From Moraxellaceae bacterium UBA2031 (GTDB lineage Bacteria > Pseudomonadota > Gammaproteobacteria > Pseudomonadales > Moraxellaceae), in NCBI GenBank assembly GCA_002333145.1, contig DDBN01000063.1, positions 1 to 12,141 of the forward strand: DNA of 12,141 nt. Reading direction: 5' to 3'. Below, piece by piece: positions 1 through 7,957 of the stretch. Numbering within the stretch: the stretch's first letter is position 1; the number at the start of each line of letters is the position of its first letter. The position numbers and the translations under genes are program-made. A model generated the notes under the pieces. The model was not told where the DNA came from, made no database searches, and saw nothing but the letters and a program-made list of their open reading frames with translations.

Positions 1-398
1 CGCATGGCCAGATCACGGGCACCTTCCATGCCGTCTTCCTTGCTCACCGATATCAACTCAGCACCATAGGCGGCCATGGCATCACGGCGCTCTTGGCTCT
101 GGTTGGCGGGCATGATGAGAATCATGCGGTAACCCTTGATGGCCGCGACCATGGCCAACGCAATACCCGTATTACCGCTGGTAGCCTCAATTAGGGTGTC
201 GCCCGGCTTAATCAGCCCGCGCTGCTCGGCATAGGCAATCATGCTTAATGCTGGCCTATCCTTTACGGACCCGGCAGGATTATTGCCCTCTAGCTTCACC
301 AAAATAGTATTGGTCGTGGTGCCCGGCAAACGCTGCAGGCGCACAAGAGGGGTCTGGCCGACCGTATCGGCAATTGTGGGGTAGTGGACAGGGGGCAT
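1..398 (-). CDS. cysM: Cysteine synthase B (O-acetylserine sulfhydrylase), 5' part
   Basis: PLP-dependent enzyme of cytoplasmic cysteine synthesis; it joins O-acetylserine with sulfide, and CysM forms can also use thiosulfate. The first 132 codons are present and the 3' end lies beyond the left edge. Visible family signatures are GQTPLVRL (residues 14-21), NPAGSVKDRPA (40-50) with the PLP-binding lysine K46, and the substrate/cofactor loop TSGNTG (73-78). The stretch MPANQSQERR (96-105) followed by EDGMEGARDLA fits CysM better than CysK. The ATG at 398 is supported by a GAGGTGA ribosome-binding site just upstream and by a start right before the usual N-terminal homology. It is divergent from the GacS/BarA kinase gene, an arrangement reminiscent of Pseudomonas, where cysM lies close to gacS. 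The call rests on motif reading; the sub-family choice (CysM over CysK) is slightly less certain than the enzyme class. Confidence 0.93.
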   Translation of the reverse strand, partial: MPPVHYPTIADTVGQTPLVRLQRLPGTTTNTILVKLEGNNPAGSVKDRPALSMIAYAEQRGLIKPGDTLIEATSGNTGIALAMVAAIKGYRMILIMPANQSQERRDAMAAYGAELISVSKEDGMEGARDLAM

Positions 399-422
399 GT
401 GTCACCTCGCAACAAGGCCGCA

Positions 423-428
423 ATTGTA
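423..428 (-). promoter_or_regulatory. Candidate -10 element for cysM
   Basis: Read on the minus strand, 428-423 is TACAAT, five of six matches to the sigma-70 -10 consensus, about 25 bases before the cysM ATG. No convincing -35 hexamer lies 16-18 bases upstream; that stretch is GC-rich. This is a weak call from a short motif. Confidence 0.25.
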
Positions 429-471
429 CGGGATGAGGCCGCCGGGGGCGACCTGCCCAACCCAGCAATAC

Positions 472-500
472 AGGACAGGATTGGTCTTCCCCGTTATAGT
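472..500 (+). promoter_or_regulatory. Candidate sigma-70 promoter for the GacS/BarA gene
   Basis: AGGACA (472-477, four of six to TTGACA) and TATAGT (495-500, five of six to TATAAT) are separated by exactly 17 bases. Transcription would begin near 507, leaving a leader of about 22 bases that carries the AAGG ribosome-binding site. Hexamer matches of this quality can occur by chance, so it remains a candidate. Confidence 0.4.
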
Positions 501-528
501 CAGACGCAATAAAGACAAGGGATGCCCC

Positions 529-3312
529 ATGAAGCCCTGGAGCCTGCAAAGCCGCCTTATCGTCCTGCTATTGGTGCCCACTGCCCTGCTGCTACTTGGC
601 CTGGGTACGGGCATGGTATTGAGCCGCTTCAATGACCTTGAAAGCGTGGAGCAGGAGCGTGGCCGTCTGTTGCTGGATCGCTATAGCCAAGCCTTTGAAC
701 ACCTGCAAGAAGCAACACCCATCACCTCGCAAACACTGACGGCCGAGGCGCTGGAAGAGCCCAATCTACGCTCGCTGACTCTGGTAGATGCCGATGGCAA
801 CGTTATTGTGCACAGCGGCCCTACACGACGTGCGCTGACTGGCTCGCAGCACCTGCGCTTGGATACTGAAACCCACCGCTATGTCACTGCCGATAGTTGG
901 CAATATGTAAAACCGCTGCCTGTGCAGTTCAAGCTCTCCTCTGGCCAGAAAACGAATGTCTGGATTCTGCTGGAAATGGGCACTCAAGAACTGACCATTC
1001 GAAAATACGAAGCCCTGATGATCATTCTGGTTGTCAGCTTGATCGCACTAATACTACTCGCGCTACTGCTGACACGGGCAATCCATCGCTGGCTCTCCCC
1101 TGTTTCAGAAATGACCAATACCCTGTCCAATATTGACAGCATGCATCTGGACTACCGACTGGGAACTGATGCTACCGGCGACCTTGCCAGCCTGCAGACC
1201 GCTATTAATGCACTGCTGGAACGCATCAATACCGATACGGATGAACTGAGAAGCTCGATGGTGCAAACCAACGAGGACTTGCGCGAAACCATGGAAACAA
1301 TGGAGGTTCAGAATATCGAACTGACATTGGCGCGTAAGGAAGCCGTGGAAGGAAACCGCATCAAGTCGGAGTTTCTGGCCAACATCTCGCACGAAATTCG
1401 CACTCCGTTAAACGGCATTATGGGTTTTACCAAGCTACTGCTGAAAAACCCGCTAACACCGCGCCAGCTCGACTATGTGCGCACCATACAGAAATCATCT
1501 GACAGCCTGCTGGCCATCATCAATGACGTTCTTGATCTCTCCAAGATTGAGGCCGGTAAATTGGTGCTGGACTACACGCCACTGGATATTGAAGACGTTA
1601 TTTTTGATGTTCTTAATATGCTGGCACCGATGGCAGAAGAGAAGAATATCGAGCAAGTCGCCTTCATCTATGATGATGTTCCGCGCCATCTGATGGGTGA
1701 TCCACTGCGCCTTAAACAGATCCTGATAAATCTGGTCAACAATGCCATCAAGTTTACGCCCAAGGGCGAAATTATTGTGCGCTGCATGCTGGAAAACCAA
1801 ACTGAACGGCACGCACTGGTACGCATCAGCGTCACCGACACCGGTATTGGCTTATCTGAATCTGCACGGGCTGATTTATTCCGTGCCTTCAGTCAGGGCG
1901 ACCCCTCTACAACACGAAAGTTTGGTGGAACGGGTCTTGGCTTGGTTATCTCGCGCCATCTGATTGAGCAGATGCATGGTGAAATCAGTGTTGAGAGTAC
2001 GCCGGGGGAAGGATCAACATTTTGGTTTACCATCCGAGCCGATCTCGACAGATTTACGCAGCCACCCATCGCTGGAGACCAACTCAAAGGCCGCACGATC
2101 ATGGTGGCAGAACCACAGGATGTGTCGCGTCAGTTCTTGATCAATACCTTGGAGCACTGGGGCGCCAACTGCACCAGCATCACATCACTGTCTGAGTTGA
2201 GAGAGTCGCTGAAACAGGCAACACCCGACGCTCTCATCCTGTCACTGGGGCTGTCCGGTAACGATGCGATAAGCGTCAACAGCATACTGAAAGAGCTGCG
2301 TGAGCTGATGCAAGGGCCAATCATCCTGCTCGCGCGCAATACAGACCCTTCACTGGAGCAGGCGGCATATCCAACCTCTCATGTAACGGCACTCTGCAAG
2401 CCGGTACCGCCACGCGATCTGTATGCGCAATTGTCTGGCATGTTATCGGCAATGTCGGCACAGATGGCGCTATTACCCTCTGGCAATGAACCAAAGCCTC
2501 TGCGGGTATTGGCTGTTGACGATAATCCAGCCAATTTAAAACTGGTATGCGCCCTGCTCGATGAGCTCAACGTAAAAACTTTTTCAGCCAGCAATGGTCA
2601 TGAAGCCATACGTCTGTGCAAGGAATCGGACATTGATCTGGTTTTCATGGATATCCAGATGCCGGGCATGAACGGTCTGGAGGCAACACAAGCCATTCGC
2701 CAACATGAAAAAGACTCTGGCGGCACACGGCATGTTCCCATCGTTGCTCTTACTGCACATGCCATGGCCAATGAGCGAGAAGCATTACTTAAATCTGGGA
2801 TGGATGACTACCTAACCAAGCCAGTGCAAGAAATCCAACTAGCACACATGATGACCAAATGGGCGGGCCGTCCATCTGAGCACGGCGGTGCTCTGCCCGT
2901 CATCAACACACCACTACGCTCTTCTGACCCAAATACGATTATTGACTGGGAAGAAAGTGTGCGTCTGGCGGCCGGCAAGCAAGACCTTGCTCGCGACATG
3001 ATGTTAATGCTGCTTACTAGCCTGGGGCATGAAAAAACCAAGATACTGAATGCGTGTGAAAGTAACCGTATCGATATGCTGCTGGAGCATGTTCACTATC
3101 TGCATGGTGCCACTCGTTATTGCGGCGTGCCTGCGCTGCGAGAAGCAGCCCACGATTTGGAAACCCACATCAAGATACATCTGCAAAAAGAACAGGAAAG
3201 CCGAACGGCCAAAGTAGTTGATACGGTCGATTGTCGTGCCGTACTAGAACGGCTCATCCACTGCATGGATGAGCTAATCCTCTGGCACGAGCAGAACGAA
3301 CTGCCCGCCTGA
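529..3312 (+). CDS. gacS: GacS/BarA-family hybrid sensor histidine kinase
   Basis: Inner-membrane tripartite kinase (927 aa) that, in this family, phosphorylates the response regulator GacA/UvrY to drive small regulatory RNAs acting on CsrA/RsmA. Domain order: membrane segment 9-31, periplasmic sensor about 32-161, membrane segment 162-183, HAMP about 183-235, coiled coil to about 280, HisKA with phospho-acceptor H288 in SHEIRTPLNG, ATPase domain with N-box 401-409, DTGIGL (437-442) and GGTGLGL (466-472). A degenerate receiver-like domain (about 521-637) follows. The true receiver has acidic pair D664-D665, phospho-acceptor D708, T742 and K764. The C-terminal HPt has H859 in LHGATRYCG. The ATG at 529 is chosen because it directly precedes the first membrane segment and has AAGG 8 bases upstream; the frame stays open further upstream without similarity. 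No gacA is in the window. Length and architecture are normal for the family. Confidence 0.95.
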   Translation: MKPWSLQSRLIVLLLVPTALLLLGLGTGMVLSRFNDLESVEQERGRLLLDRYSQAFEHLQEATPITSQTLTAEALEEPNLRSLTLVDADGNVIVHSGPTRRALTGSQHLRLDTETHRYVTADSWQYVKPLPVQFKLSSGQKTNVWILLEMGTQELTIRKYEALMIILVVSLIALILLALLLTRAIHRWLSPVSEMTNTLSNIDSMHLDYRLGTDATGDLASLQTAINALLERINTDTDELRSSMVQTNEDLRETMETMEVQNIELTLARKEAVEGNRIKSEFLANISHEIRTPLNGIMGFTKLLLKNPLTPRQLDYVRTIQKSSDSLLAIINDVLDLSKIEAGKLVLDYTPLDIEDVIFDVLNMLAPMAEEKNIEQVAFIYDDVPRHLMGDPLRLKQILINLVNNAIKFTPKGEIIVRCMLENQTERHALVRISVTDTGIGLSESARADLFRAFSQGDPSTTRKFGGTGLGLVISRHLIEQMHGEISVESTPGEGSTFWFTIRADLDRFTQPPIAGDQLKGRTIMVAEPQDVSRQFLINTLEHWGANCTSITSLSELRESLKQATPDALILSLGLSGNDAISVNSILKELRELMQGPIILLARNTDPSLEQAAYPTSHVTALCKPVPPRDLYAQLSGMLSAMSAQMALLPSGNEPKPLRVLAVDDNPANLKLVCALLDELNVKTFSASNGHEAIRLCKESDIDLVFMDIQMPGMNGLEATQAIRQHEKDSGGTRHVPIVALTAHAMANEREALLKSGMDDYLTKPVQEIQLAHMMTKWAGRPSEHGGALPVINTPLRSSDPNTIIDWEESVRLAAGKQDLARDMMLMLLTSLGHEKTKILNACESNRIDMLLEHVHYLHGATRYCGVPALREAAHDLETHIKIHLQKEQESRTAKVVDTVDCRAVLERLIHCMDELILWHEQNELPA

Positions 3313-3327
3313 TTCGGCGGGCAGTTC
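3298..3327. terminator. Perfect 12-bp hairpin between convergent genes
   Basis: GAACTGCCCGCC (3298-3309) pairs perfectly with GGCGGGCAGTTC (3316-3327) around a 6-base loop. The left arm encodes the last four codons of the kinase gene and the loop contains its TGA stop. It sits between the convergent kinase and dctP genes, so it could terminate both. There is no clear T-tract on either strand, so it is not a classical intrinsic terminator; it may instead protect mRNA 3' ends. Confidence 0.6.
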
Positions 3328-3339
3328 TGCTGACACAAT

Positions 3340-4443
3340 TTACTTGATTGGTCGCCGGTACATAAAGTTTTCCAGCGAACTTTCCGCCAGATTGAACCAG
3401 CCCTGCTGCAGGCGACGGAACTTCTTCCATTCGGTATATATTTTTCGGAATGCTGGATCTTTGGCTGCTTCTTCCTCGAAGAACTCAAAGGTCGCCTTCA
3501 TGCCTGCTTCTAGCACATCATCCGGGTACCGGTGCAGCTTGACGCCACGCCCAATCAGCCGGGCCAGTGCCTCAGGATTACGGGCATCGTAATTGGCCAG
3601 CATCAACGTACTGGCTTCTGCTGCGGCTGCCTCAAACGCCGCTCGATACATAGGTGGTAATTTTTTCCATTCAACCTGGTTTACATAAAAATTCAGTGTA
3701 GGACCTGGCTCCCACCAGCCGGGAAAATAATAGTGCTTGGCGATCTTATAGAGCCCTAGCTTTTCGTCATCGTAAGGGCCTACCCACTCAGTGGCATCAA
3801 TCGCACCGCGCTCCAGCGCCGGATAGATATCGGCACCGGCAATGGTCTGAGGAATAACACCGAGGCGCGACATAATTTCGCCACCGATACCCGGTATACG
3901 CATTTTTAGGCCCTTGAGTTCTGCCAGTGAGCGAACCTCACGACGAAACCAACCGCCCATTTGTGCACCGGTATTGCCGCCCGGAAAACTGATCACGCCC
4001 TGCTCGGCAAACAGGGGAGCCATCAACTCACGGCCGCCACCACTGTAAAGCCATGCATTCTGCTGTCGCGCTGTGAGACCAAATGGCACGGTTGTATCAA
4101 AGGCAAATGCTTTATTTTTTCCCACGTAGTAATAACTGGCGGTATGCCCTGCCTCACAGGTGCCTTTACCAACCGCATCCATTACCTGCAAGCCAGGCAC
4201 CAGGTCACCTGGAGCAAAGACGCGAATACGAAAACGGTTATCTGTCAACTCCGCAACGCGGCGTGAGAGCACCTCGGCGGCACCATGAATGGTGTCCAAG
4301 CTTTTGGGATAACTGGATGCCATGCGCCACTGGATTGTGGGGTGTGTAATGATGGCCGGTGCAGCTACAACCGAAGTCGCCACGACAGGCGTTGCCAGCA
4401 AGGCACCTGCCGCTGTTTTCTTGAGAAAATCACGACGATCCAT
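3340..4443 (-). CDS. TRAP transporter substrate-binding protein, TakP/FcbT1-like (DctP family)
   Basis: Periplasmic solute receptor (367 aa) that delivers an organic acid to the DctQM membrane subunits. The N-terminus MDRRDFLKK followed by a hydrophobic, Ala-rich stretch (about 10-30) is a twin-arginine (Tat) signal, suggesting export in folded form. Family features include the conserved KMRIPGIGGEI (180-190), whose Arg normally grips the substrate carboxylate, and GAIDATEWVGPYDD (213-226). The E219-W220 pair is typical of the TakP/FcbT1 branch, where it is linked to substrate and sodium binding. That branch handles 2-oxo acids and other monocarboxylates or aromatic acids, so the ligand cannot be fixed here. 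The ATG at 4443 lies 2 bases after the dctM stop, with AGGAG at 4458-4454 inside the end of dctM, so translation is probably coupled. It is the last gene of the operon. Confidence 0.9.
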   Translation of the reverse strand: MDRRDFLKKTAAGALLATPVVATSVVAAPAIITHPTIQWRMASSYPKSLDTIHGAAEVLSRRVAELTDNRFRIRVFAPGDLVPGLQVMDAVGKGTCEAGHTASYYYVGKNKAFAFDTTVPFGLTARQQNAWLYSGGGRELMAPLFAEQGVISFPGGNTGAQMGGWFRREVRSLAELKGLKMRIPGIGGEIMSRLGVIPQTIAGADIYPALERGAIDATEWVGPYDDEKLGLYKIAKHYYFPGWWEPGPTLNFYVNQVEWKKLPPMYRAAFEAAAAEASTLMLANYDARNPEALARLIGRGVKLHRYPDDVLEAGMKATFEFFEEEAAKDPAFRKIYTEWKKFRRLQQGWFNLAESSLENFMYRRPIK

Positions 4444-4445
4444 AT

Positions 4446-5915
4446 TTATTCTGCTCCTGCTGATTTTTGTGCGTTGTGAAGATCATGAGCAATATCTTCC
4501 ATAACGCGAATCGCCTCATCGGCACTGGCCGGGGCACTGCCACCATCCACAAACTCTGCCGGCGCATCCCACACGGTTAGCTCATTCTTTGCGGAGACTA
4601 CTAACTGCGGAAAAACAGCCACCATCGCCAGCATGACTAGCTGCAACGCAATAAAGGGCAATACCCCGCGATAAATGGCAGAAGTAGGAATTGAAGCGGG
4701 CGCTACGCTGCGCAGATAAAAAAGTGAAAACCCAAACGGTGGCGTAAGGAAAGACGTCTGCAAATTCATCGCCAGCATGACGCCAAACCATACCGGATCA
4801 ATACCCAGCTTATGCGCCACCGGAGCCAACAAAGGCACCGCGATAAAAGCGATCTCAAAGAAGTCGATAAAGCATCCGAGGATAAAAACCAGCAGATTAA
4901 CGATCAGCAGAAAACCAATCACGCCACCGGGAACATGCGCAAATAATGACTCTACCCAGAGGTCACCGTCCAGCGCACGAAATACCAAAGAAAATAGCGA
5001 CGACCCGATCAAAATAAACAATACAAAACAGGTCAGACGAGCCGTTGTCTGTAGCGCCTCATCCAGCATGGTACGATTAAGTCGACCCTTGAGTGCCGCC
5101 AGCAGCATCGCCCCTGCGGCCCCCATAGCCCCCCCTTCGGTTGGGGTGGCCAGTCCAATGAAGATGGTCCCGAGCACAAGAAAGATCAGTAACAACGGCG
5201 GAAACAATGACAGCAGGGCGCGACGCCACAGTGCCGCACCGCGAATAATGTTCTCTGGCGCTAAAGCGGGCACCATCTTTGGTCGCACTACACTGACCAC
5301 AAGAATAAAGCCCATGAATAAAACAGTTAGCAACAGACTCGGAATGATGGCGCCGGCATACATATCACCCACTGGCACAGAGAGCGTATCTGCCAGAACA
5401 ATCAACACCAGCGAAGGCGGAATAATCTGTGCCAATGTGCCCGAGGCAACGATGACGCCCGTAGAAATCGTCGGGGCATATCCATGACGCAACATGACTG
5501 GCAGCGAAATCAGGCCCATGGCCATGACACTGGCGGCAACAACGCCTGTGGTGGCGGCCAACAAGGCACCGACCAATACCACGGCCAGCGCCAGCCCTCC
5601 TCGCACCCGTCCAAATAACTGCCCTACTGTTTCCAGTAATTCTTCAGCCAGTCGACTGCGCTCAAGCACCAGCCCCATGAAGGTAAAAAATGGGATTGCC
5701 AGCAACGTGTCATTACGCATGATACCGAACAGGCGATCAGGGACAGCCTGCGCCAACTCCGGCTTGATCACTCCGGCTTCCAAACCAATGATGGCAAAGA
5801 CGAGTGCTGCCGCCCCTAGTGCAAAGGCCACCGGGTACCCGGTCAGTAGCAGAACCAGTAGCAGGCCGAATAATCCGGGGGCCAGCAGGCTAGGATCGAT
5901 CATCTCAATGCCCAC
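4446..5915 (-). CDS. dctM: TRAP transporter large permease subunit (DctM family)
   Basis: Inner-membrane subunit (489 aa) that carries out sodium-driven substrate transport in TRAP systems. It is almost entirely hydrophobic, with about a dozen membrane segments. Family motifs are TGYPVAFALG (25-34), LAIPFFTFMG near residue 72, the ATTGVVAASVMAMG region (121-134), IPPSLVLIVLAD (165-176), ATPTEGGAMGA (256-266), IDFFEIAFIAVPLLAP (350-365) and the C-terminal QTSFLTPPFGFSLFYLR (386-402). The start is a GTG at 5915: AAGGAG lies 7 bases upstream, whereas the ATG four codons later is too far from it. The start overlaps the end of dctQ by 11 bases. After the last membrane segment there is a hydrophilic, acidic tail of about 45 residues (about 444-489), somewhat longer than usual. 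Assignment to the FcbT3-like branch is by similarity of motifs and by its partner genes. Confidence 0.93.
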   Translation of the reverse strand: MGIEMIDPSLLAPGLFGLLLVLLLTGYPVAFALGAAALVFAIIGLEAGVIKPELAQAVPDRLFGIMRNDTLLAIPFFTFMGLVLERSRLAEELLETVGQLFGRVRGGLALAVVLVGALLAATTGVVAASVMAMGLISLPVMLRHGYAPTISTGVIVASGTLAQIIPPSLVLIVLADTLSVPVGDMYAGAIIPSLLLTVLFMGFILVVSVVRPKMVPALAPENIIRGAALWRRALLSLFPPLLLIFLVLGTIFIGLATPTEGGAMGAAGAMLLAALKGRLNRTMLDEALQTTARLTCFVLFILIGSSLFSLVFRALDGDLWVESLFAHVPGGVIGFLLIVNLLVFILGCFIDFFEIAFIAVPLLAPVAHKLGIDPVWFGVMLAMNLQTSFLTPPFGFSLFYLRSVAPASIPTSAIYRGVLPFIALQLVMLAMVAVFPQLVVSAKNELTVWDAPAEFVDGGSAPASADEAIRVMEDIAHDLHNAQKSAGAE

Positions 5916-6447
5916 TGTCTGTCTCCTTGCCCGTCTCTTTATCCATCAGCACGGCAAGACGATGAATGCTCTCCGCAATCACCTGAAGAGCCAGCAGCAA
6001 GAAGCCCGCGGGAATCAGTGCCAGTACCGGCCACCGTGGCAGGCCGCCAGCATCAGCCGACATCTCATGGCTGCTCCAAGCCACCCAGGCATTTTCAGTA
6101 CCAAGCCAAATCAGTACCGCACACAGTGGCAGCAAAAACAGAAGGTGGCCGGCCAGATCAATACCTGCGCGAGCCTTGGGAGAAAAGTACTTGGCAATGA
6201 CATCAATGCGGACATGCTCATTGCGCTTAAGCGTATGACCCGCACCCAGAAGAAAAATAGCCGCGAACAGATACCACTGTATCTCGATAAAGGCGTTGGA
6301 GCCGGTTCCCACCTTGCGGGCAAAGGCAGTTAGCACGGCAATGATGACCGCAATCAGAATAAGCCACGCCACCGGACGTCCGATAGATTCATTCAGGCGA
6401 TCAATGCGACGCGCCAGCTGCAATAGAGTTTCCATGATACCGGCCAT
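5905..6447 (-). CDS. dctQ: TRAP transporter small permease subunit (DctQ family)
   Basis: Small inner-membrane subunit (180 aa with this start) that pairs with DctM. It shows four membrane segments, at about 25-43, 53-71, 95-116 and 139-159, with the family motif IEIQWYLFAAIFLLGAGHTL (54-73) followed by NEHVRID (76-82). The start is uncertain. The ATG at 6447 gives the usual length and begins with the amphipathic helix typical of the family (LARRIDRLNE, 11-20), but its ribosome-binding site is poor (GGAAG almost touching the ATG). The ATG at 6435 is four codons later. The frame also stays open to an ATG at 6552, which would add 35 residues with no membrane or family character. First gene of the dctQ-dctM-dctP operon, divergent from the acyl-CoA dehydrogenase unit. 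Confidence 0.88.
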   Translation of the reverse strand: MAGIMETLLQLARRIDRLNESIGRPVAWLILIAVIIAVLTAFARKVGTGSNAFIEIQWYLFAAIFLLGAGHTLKRNEHVRIDVIAKYFSPKARAGIDLAGHLLFLLPLCAVLIWLGTENAWVAWSSHEMSADAGGLPRWPVLALIPAGFLLLALQVIAESIHRLAVLMDKETGKETDSGH

Positions 6448-6605
6448 GCTTCCGAGCAAACGAGGTGCATCATAGCCGCCCTCAAGGGGGACTGACCATC
6501 GTGCCGCGCACGAAGACATAAAGGTCAATGCATGAATCCAATACTGGTGCATTATCAGGTCATTGTTCGGGCGCTAACCGGCGGCATCTTGCTTAGGAGA
6601 AAACA

Positions 6606-7901
6606 ATGAACTCAAATCAGATTCAAGGTATGGGACTCGGCATGCTGAGCCGTTTTGCCCAAAGCAGCTGGCCGGACCGTTTTGGGATTCGTAAGCCCTT
6701 TGAGCGGCTGCTGTATTCCGGCAGCAAAGCTGGCTTTCAGTTGGCGGGGGTTGCGGCCCGCCAGTTCAGCAAGGGGTCATCTTTAGACAAGACGCAGCGC
6801 CTGCCATCTGCACCCAAGGGGCTGTTCGATCTCTCCCTCACGGAAGAGCAACAGATGATGCGGGAAACCCTGCAGCGCTTTGCCCGTGACGTGCTCCGCC
6901 CTGCCGCTCATCAATCGGATCACGATGCGGTCTTTCCTGACAGTATTCGTACTCAGTCACTGGAACTTGGTCTGAATTTTTACGCAGTTCCCGAAGCACT
7001 CGGTGGTATGGCGGCTGAGCAGTCCGTGGTCACCAACATGCTGGCCGCGGAAGATCTCGGGTACGGAGACTTCTCTCTTGCCGCCTCCATTCTGGCCCCT
7101 ATGGGGGTAGCCAACGCCCTTACACGTTGGGGTTCCAAAGTGCAGCAAGAAGTTTATCTACCGGCCTTTGCGAGCGAGACTCCGCCTCAGGCGTGTATTG
7201 CCGTCATGGAGGCTGAGCCTCTCTTCAATCCGTTTCTTTTATCCACCACGGCGCTGCATACCGGTAATGAATATGTGATTTCCGGAGAAAAGAGTCTGGT
7301 CATTCATGGTGCCACTGCTGAGTTGCTGCTCGTGGCGGCCTTGCTTGATGGCAAGCCAGCGGTATTTATTGTGCGTGGCGGCAGCGAAGGTCTGAGCTTC
7401 CGTGAGGAACAAGGCATGGGCCTTAAAGCAGCACAGACGGTAACGATGCACTTGGACAATGTCATCGGCGAAAAACTGGGCGAAGACGACTTCGACTACA
7501 CCACTTTTCTGGATTTATCCGCACTCGCTTGGTGTGCACTGGCCTTGGGCACCTCACAGTCCGTGCTGGATTACGTCATTCCTTATTGCAATGAGCGCGT
7601 TGCTTTCGGTGAACCTATTTCACATCGCCAAAGTGTGGCATTCATCATTGCCGATATGGCGATCGAACTGGAGTCAATGCGCATGATGGTCTGGCGTGCA
7701 GCCGCACTGGCCGAAGCCGGCAAACCGTTTCATCGCGAGGCCTATCTTGCCCGCCTGCTCTGTGCAGAAAAAACCATGAAGATTGGCACGGATGGCGTGC
7801 AACTGCTCGGCGGCCATGGCTTCACCAAGGAGCACCCCGTTGAGCGCTGGTACCGCGACCTGCGCGCGGTGGGCGTTATGCACGGAGGCTTGCACCTGTA
7901 A
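6606..7901 (+). CDS. Acyl-CoA dehydrogenase-family protein lacking catalytic Glu (putative non-catalytic subunit)
   Basis: A 431-residue member of the FAD-dependent acyl-CoA dehydrogenase family, with an N-terminal extension of about 75 residues before the domain begins at FDLSLTEEQQMMRETLQRFA. The ATG has AGGAGA 5 bases upstream. Conserved elements are R331-x-x-F334-G335 with Q342, and Q399-x-x-GGHGF (402-406) followed by VERWYRD (412-418); in this family these reach over to the FAD of the neighbouring subunit. What is missing is notable. The TEPxxGSD motif is replaced by MEAEPLFN (201-208), the usual catalytic Glu (E376 of MCAD) is H426, and the alternative base position of isovaleryl-CoA dehydrogenase is S305. 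The protein also ends 5 residues after H426, without the usual C-terminal helix; no continuation appears in another frame. It is probably a structural or cofactor-sharing partner of the next gene. Dehydrogenase activity on its own is doubtful. Confidence 0.85.
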   Translation: MNSNQIQGMGLGMLSRFAQSSWPDRFGIRKPFERLLYSGSKAGFQLAGVAARQFSKGSSLDKTQRLPSAPKGLFDLSLTEEQQMMRETLQRFARDVLRPAAHQSDHDAVFPDSIRTQSLELGLNFYAVPEALGGMAAEQSVVTNMLAAEDLGYGDFSLAASILAPMGVANALTRWGSKVQQEVYLPAFASETPPQACIAVMEAEPLFNPFLLSTTALHTGNEYVISGEKSLVIHGATAELLLVAALLDGKPAVFIVRGGSEGLSFREEQGMGLKAAQTVTMHLDNVIGEKLGEDDFDYTTFLDLSALAWCALALGTSQSVLDYVIPYCNERVAFGEPISHRQSVAFIIADMAIELESMRMMVWRAAALAEAGKPFHREAYLARLLCAEKTMKIGTDGVQLLGGHGFTKEHPVERWYRDLRAVGVMHGGLHL

Positions 7902-7957
7902 TCAGGACAGGCCCGTTTCCGACATAACACTCCCAAAATAAATCCGAGGCGTAAAAA

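Noticed and set aside
397..528. Longer start for the sensor kinase at 397
   Set aside because: The extra 44 residues (Cys/Pro/Arg-rich) have no family similarity and would place coding sequence across the divergent promoter region and next to the cysM start. The ATG at 529 begins directly at the first membrane helix.
4777..6333. Long open plus-strand frames (236 and 279 codons) antisense to dctM and dctQ
   Set aside because: Their translations are rich in Ser, Thr, Asn and Pro with no family resemblance, and they lie opposite well-supported membrane-protein genes, whose codon bias produces such antisense frames.
6448..6605. Fatty-acid regulator operator (PsrA- or FadR-like) between the TRAP and dehydrogenase operons
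   Set aside because: I looked for GAAAC/GTTTC and TGG/CCA-type palindromes and found no convincing one; no clear promoter hexamer pair stood out either.
7899..7957. Frameshift explaining the missing C-terminal helix of the first dehydrogenase
   Set aside because: The gap after the stop does not encode the expected IQxxxIAR-type helix in any frame, and it contains the ribosome-binding site of the next gene.
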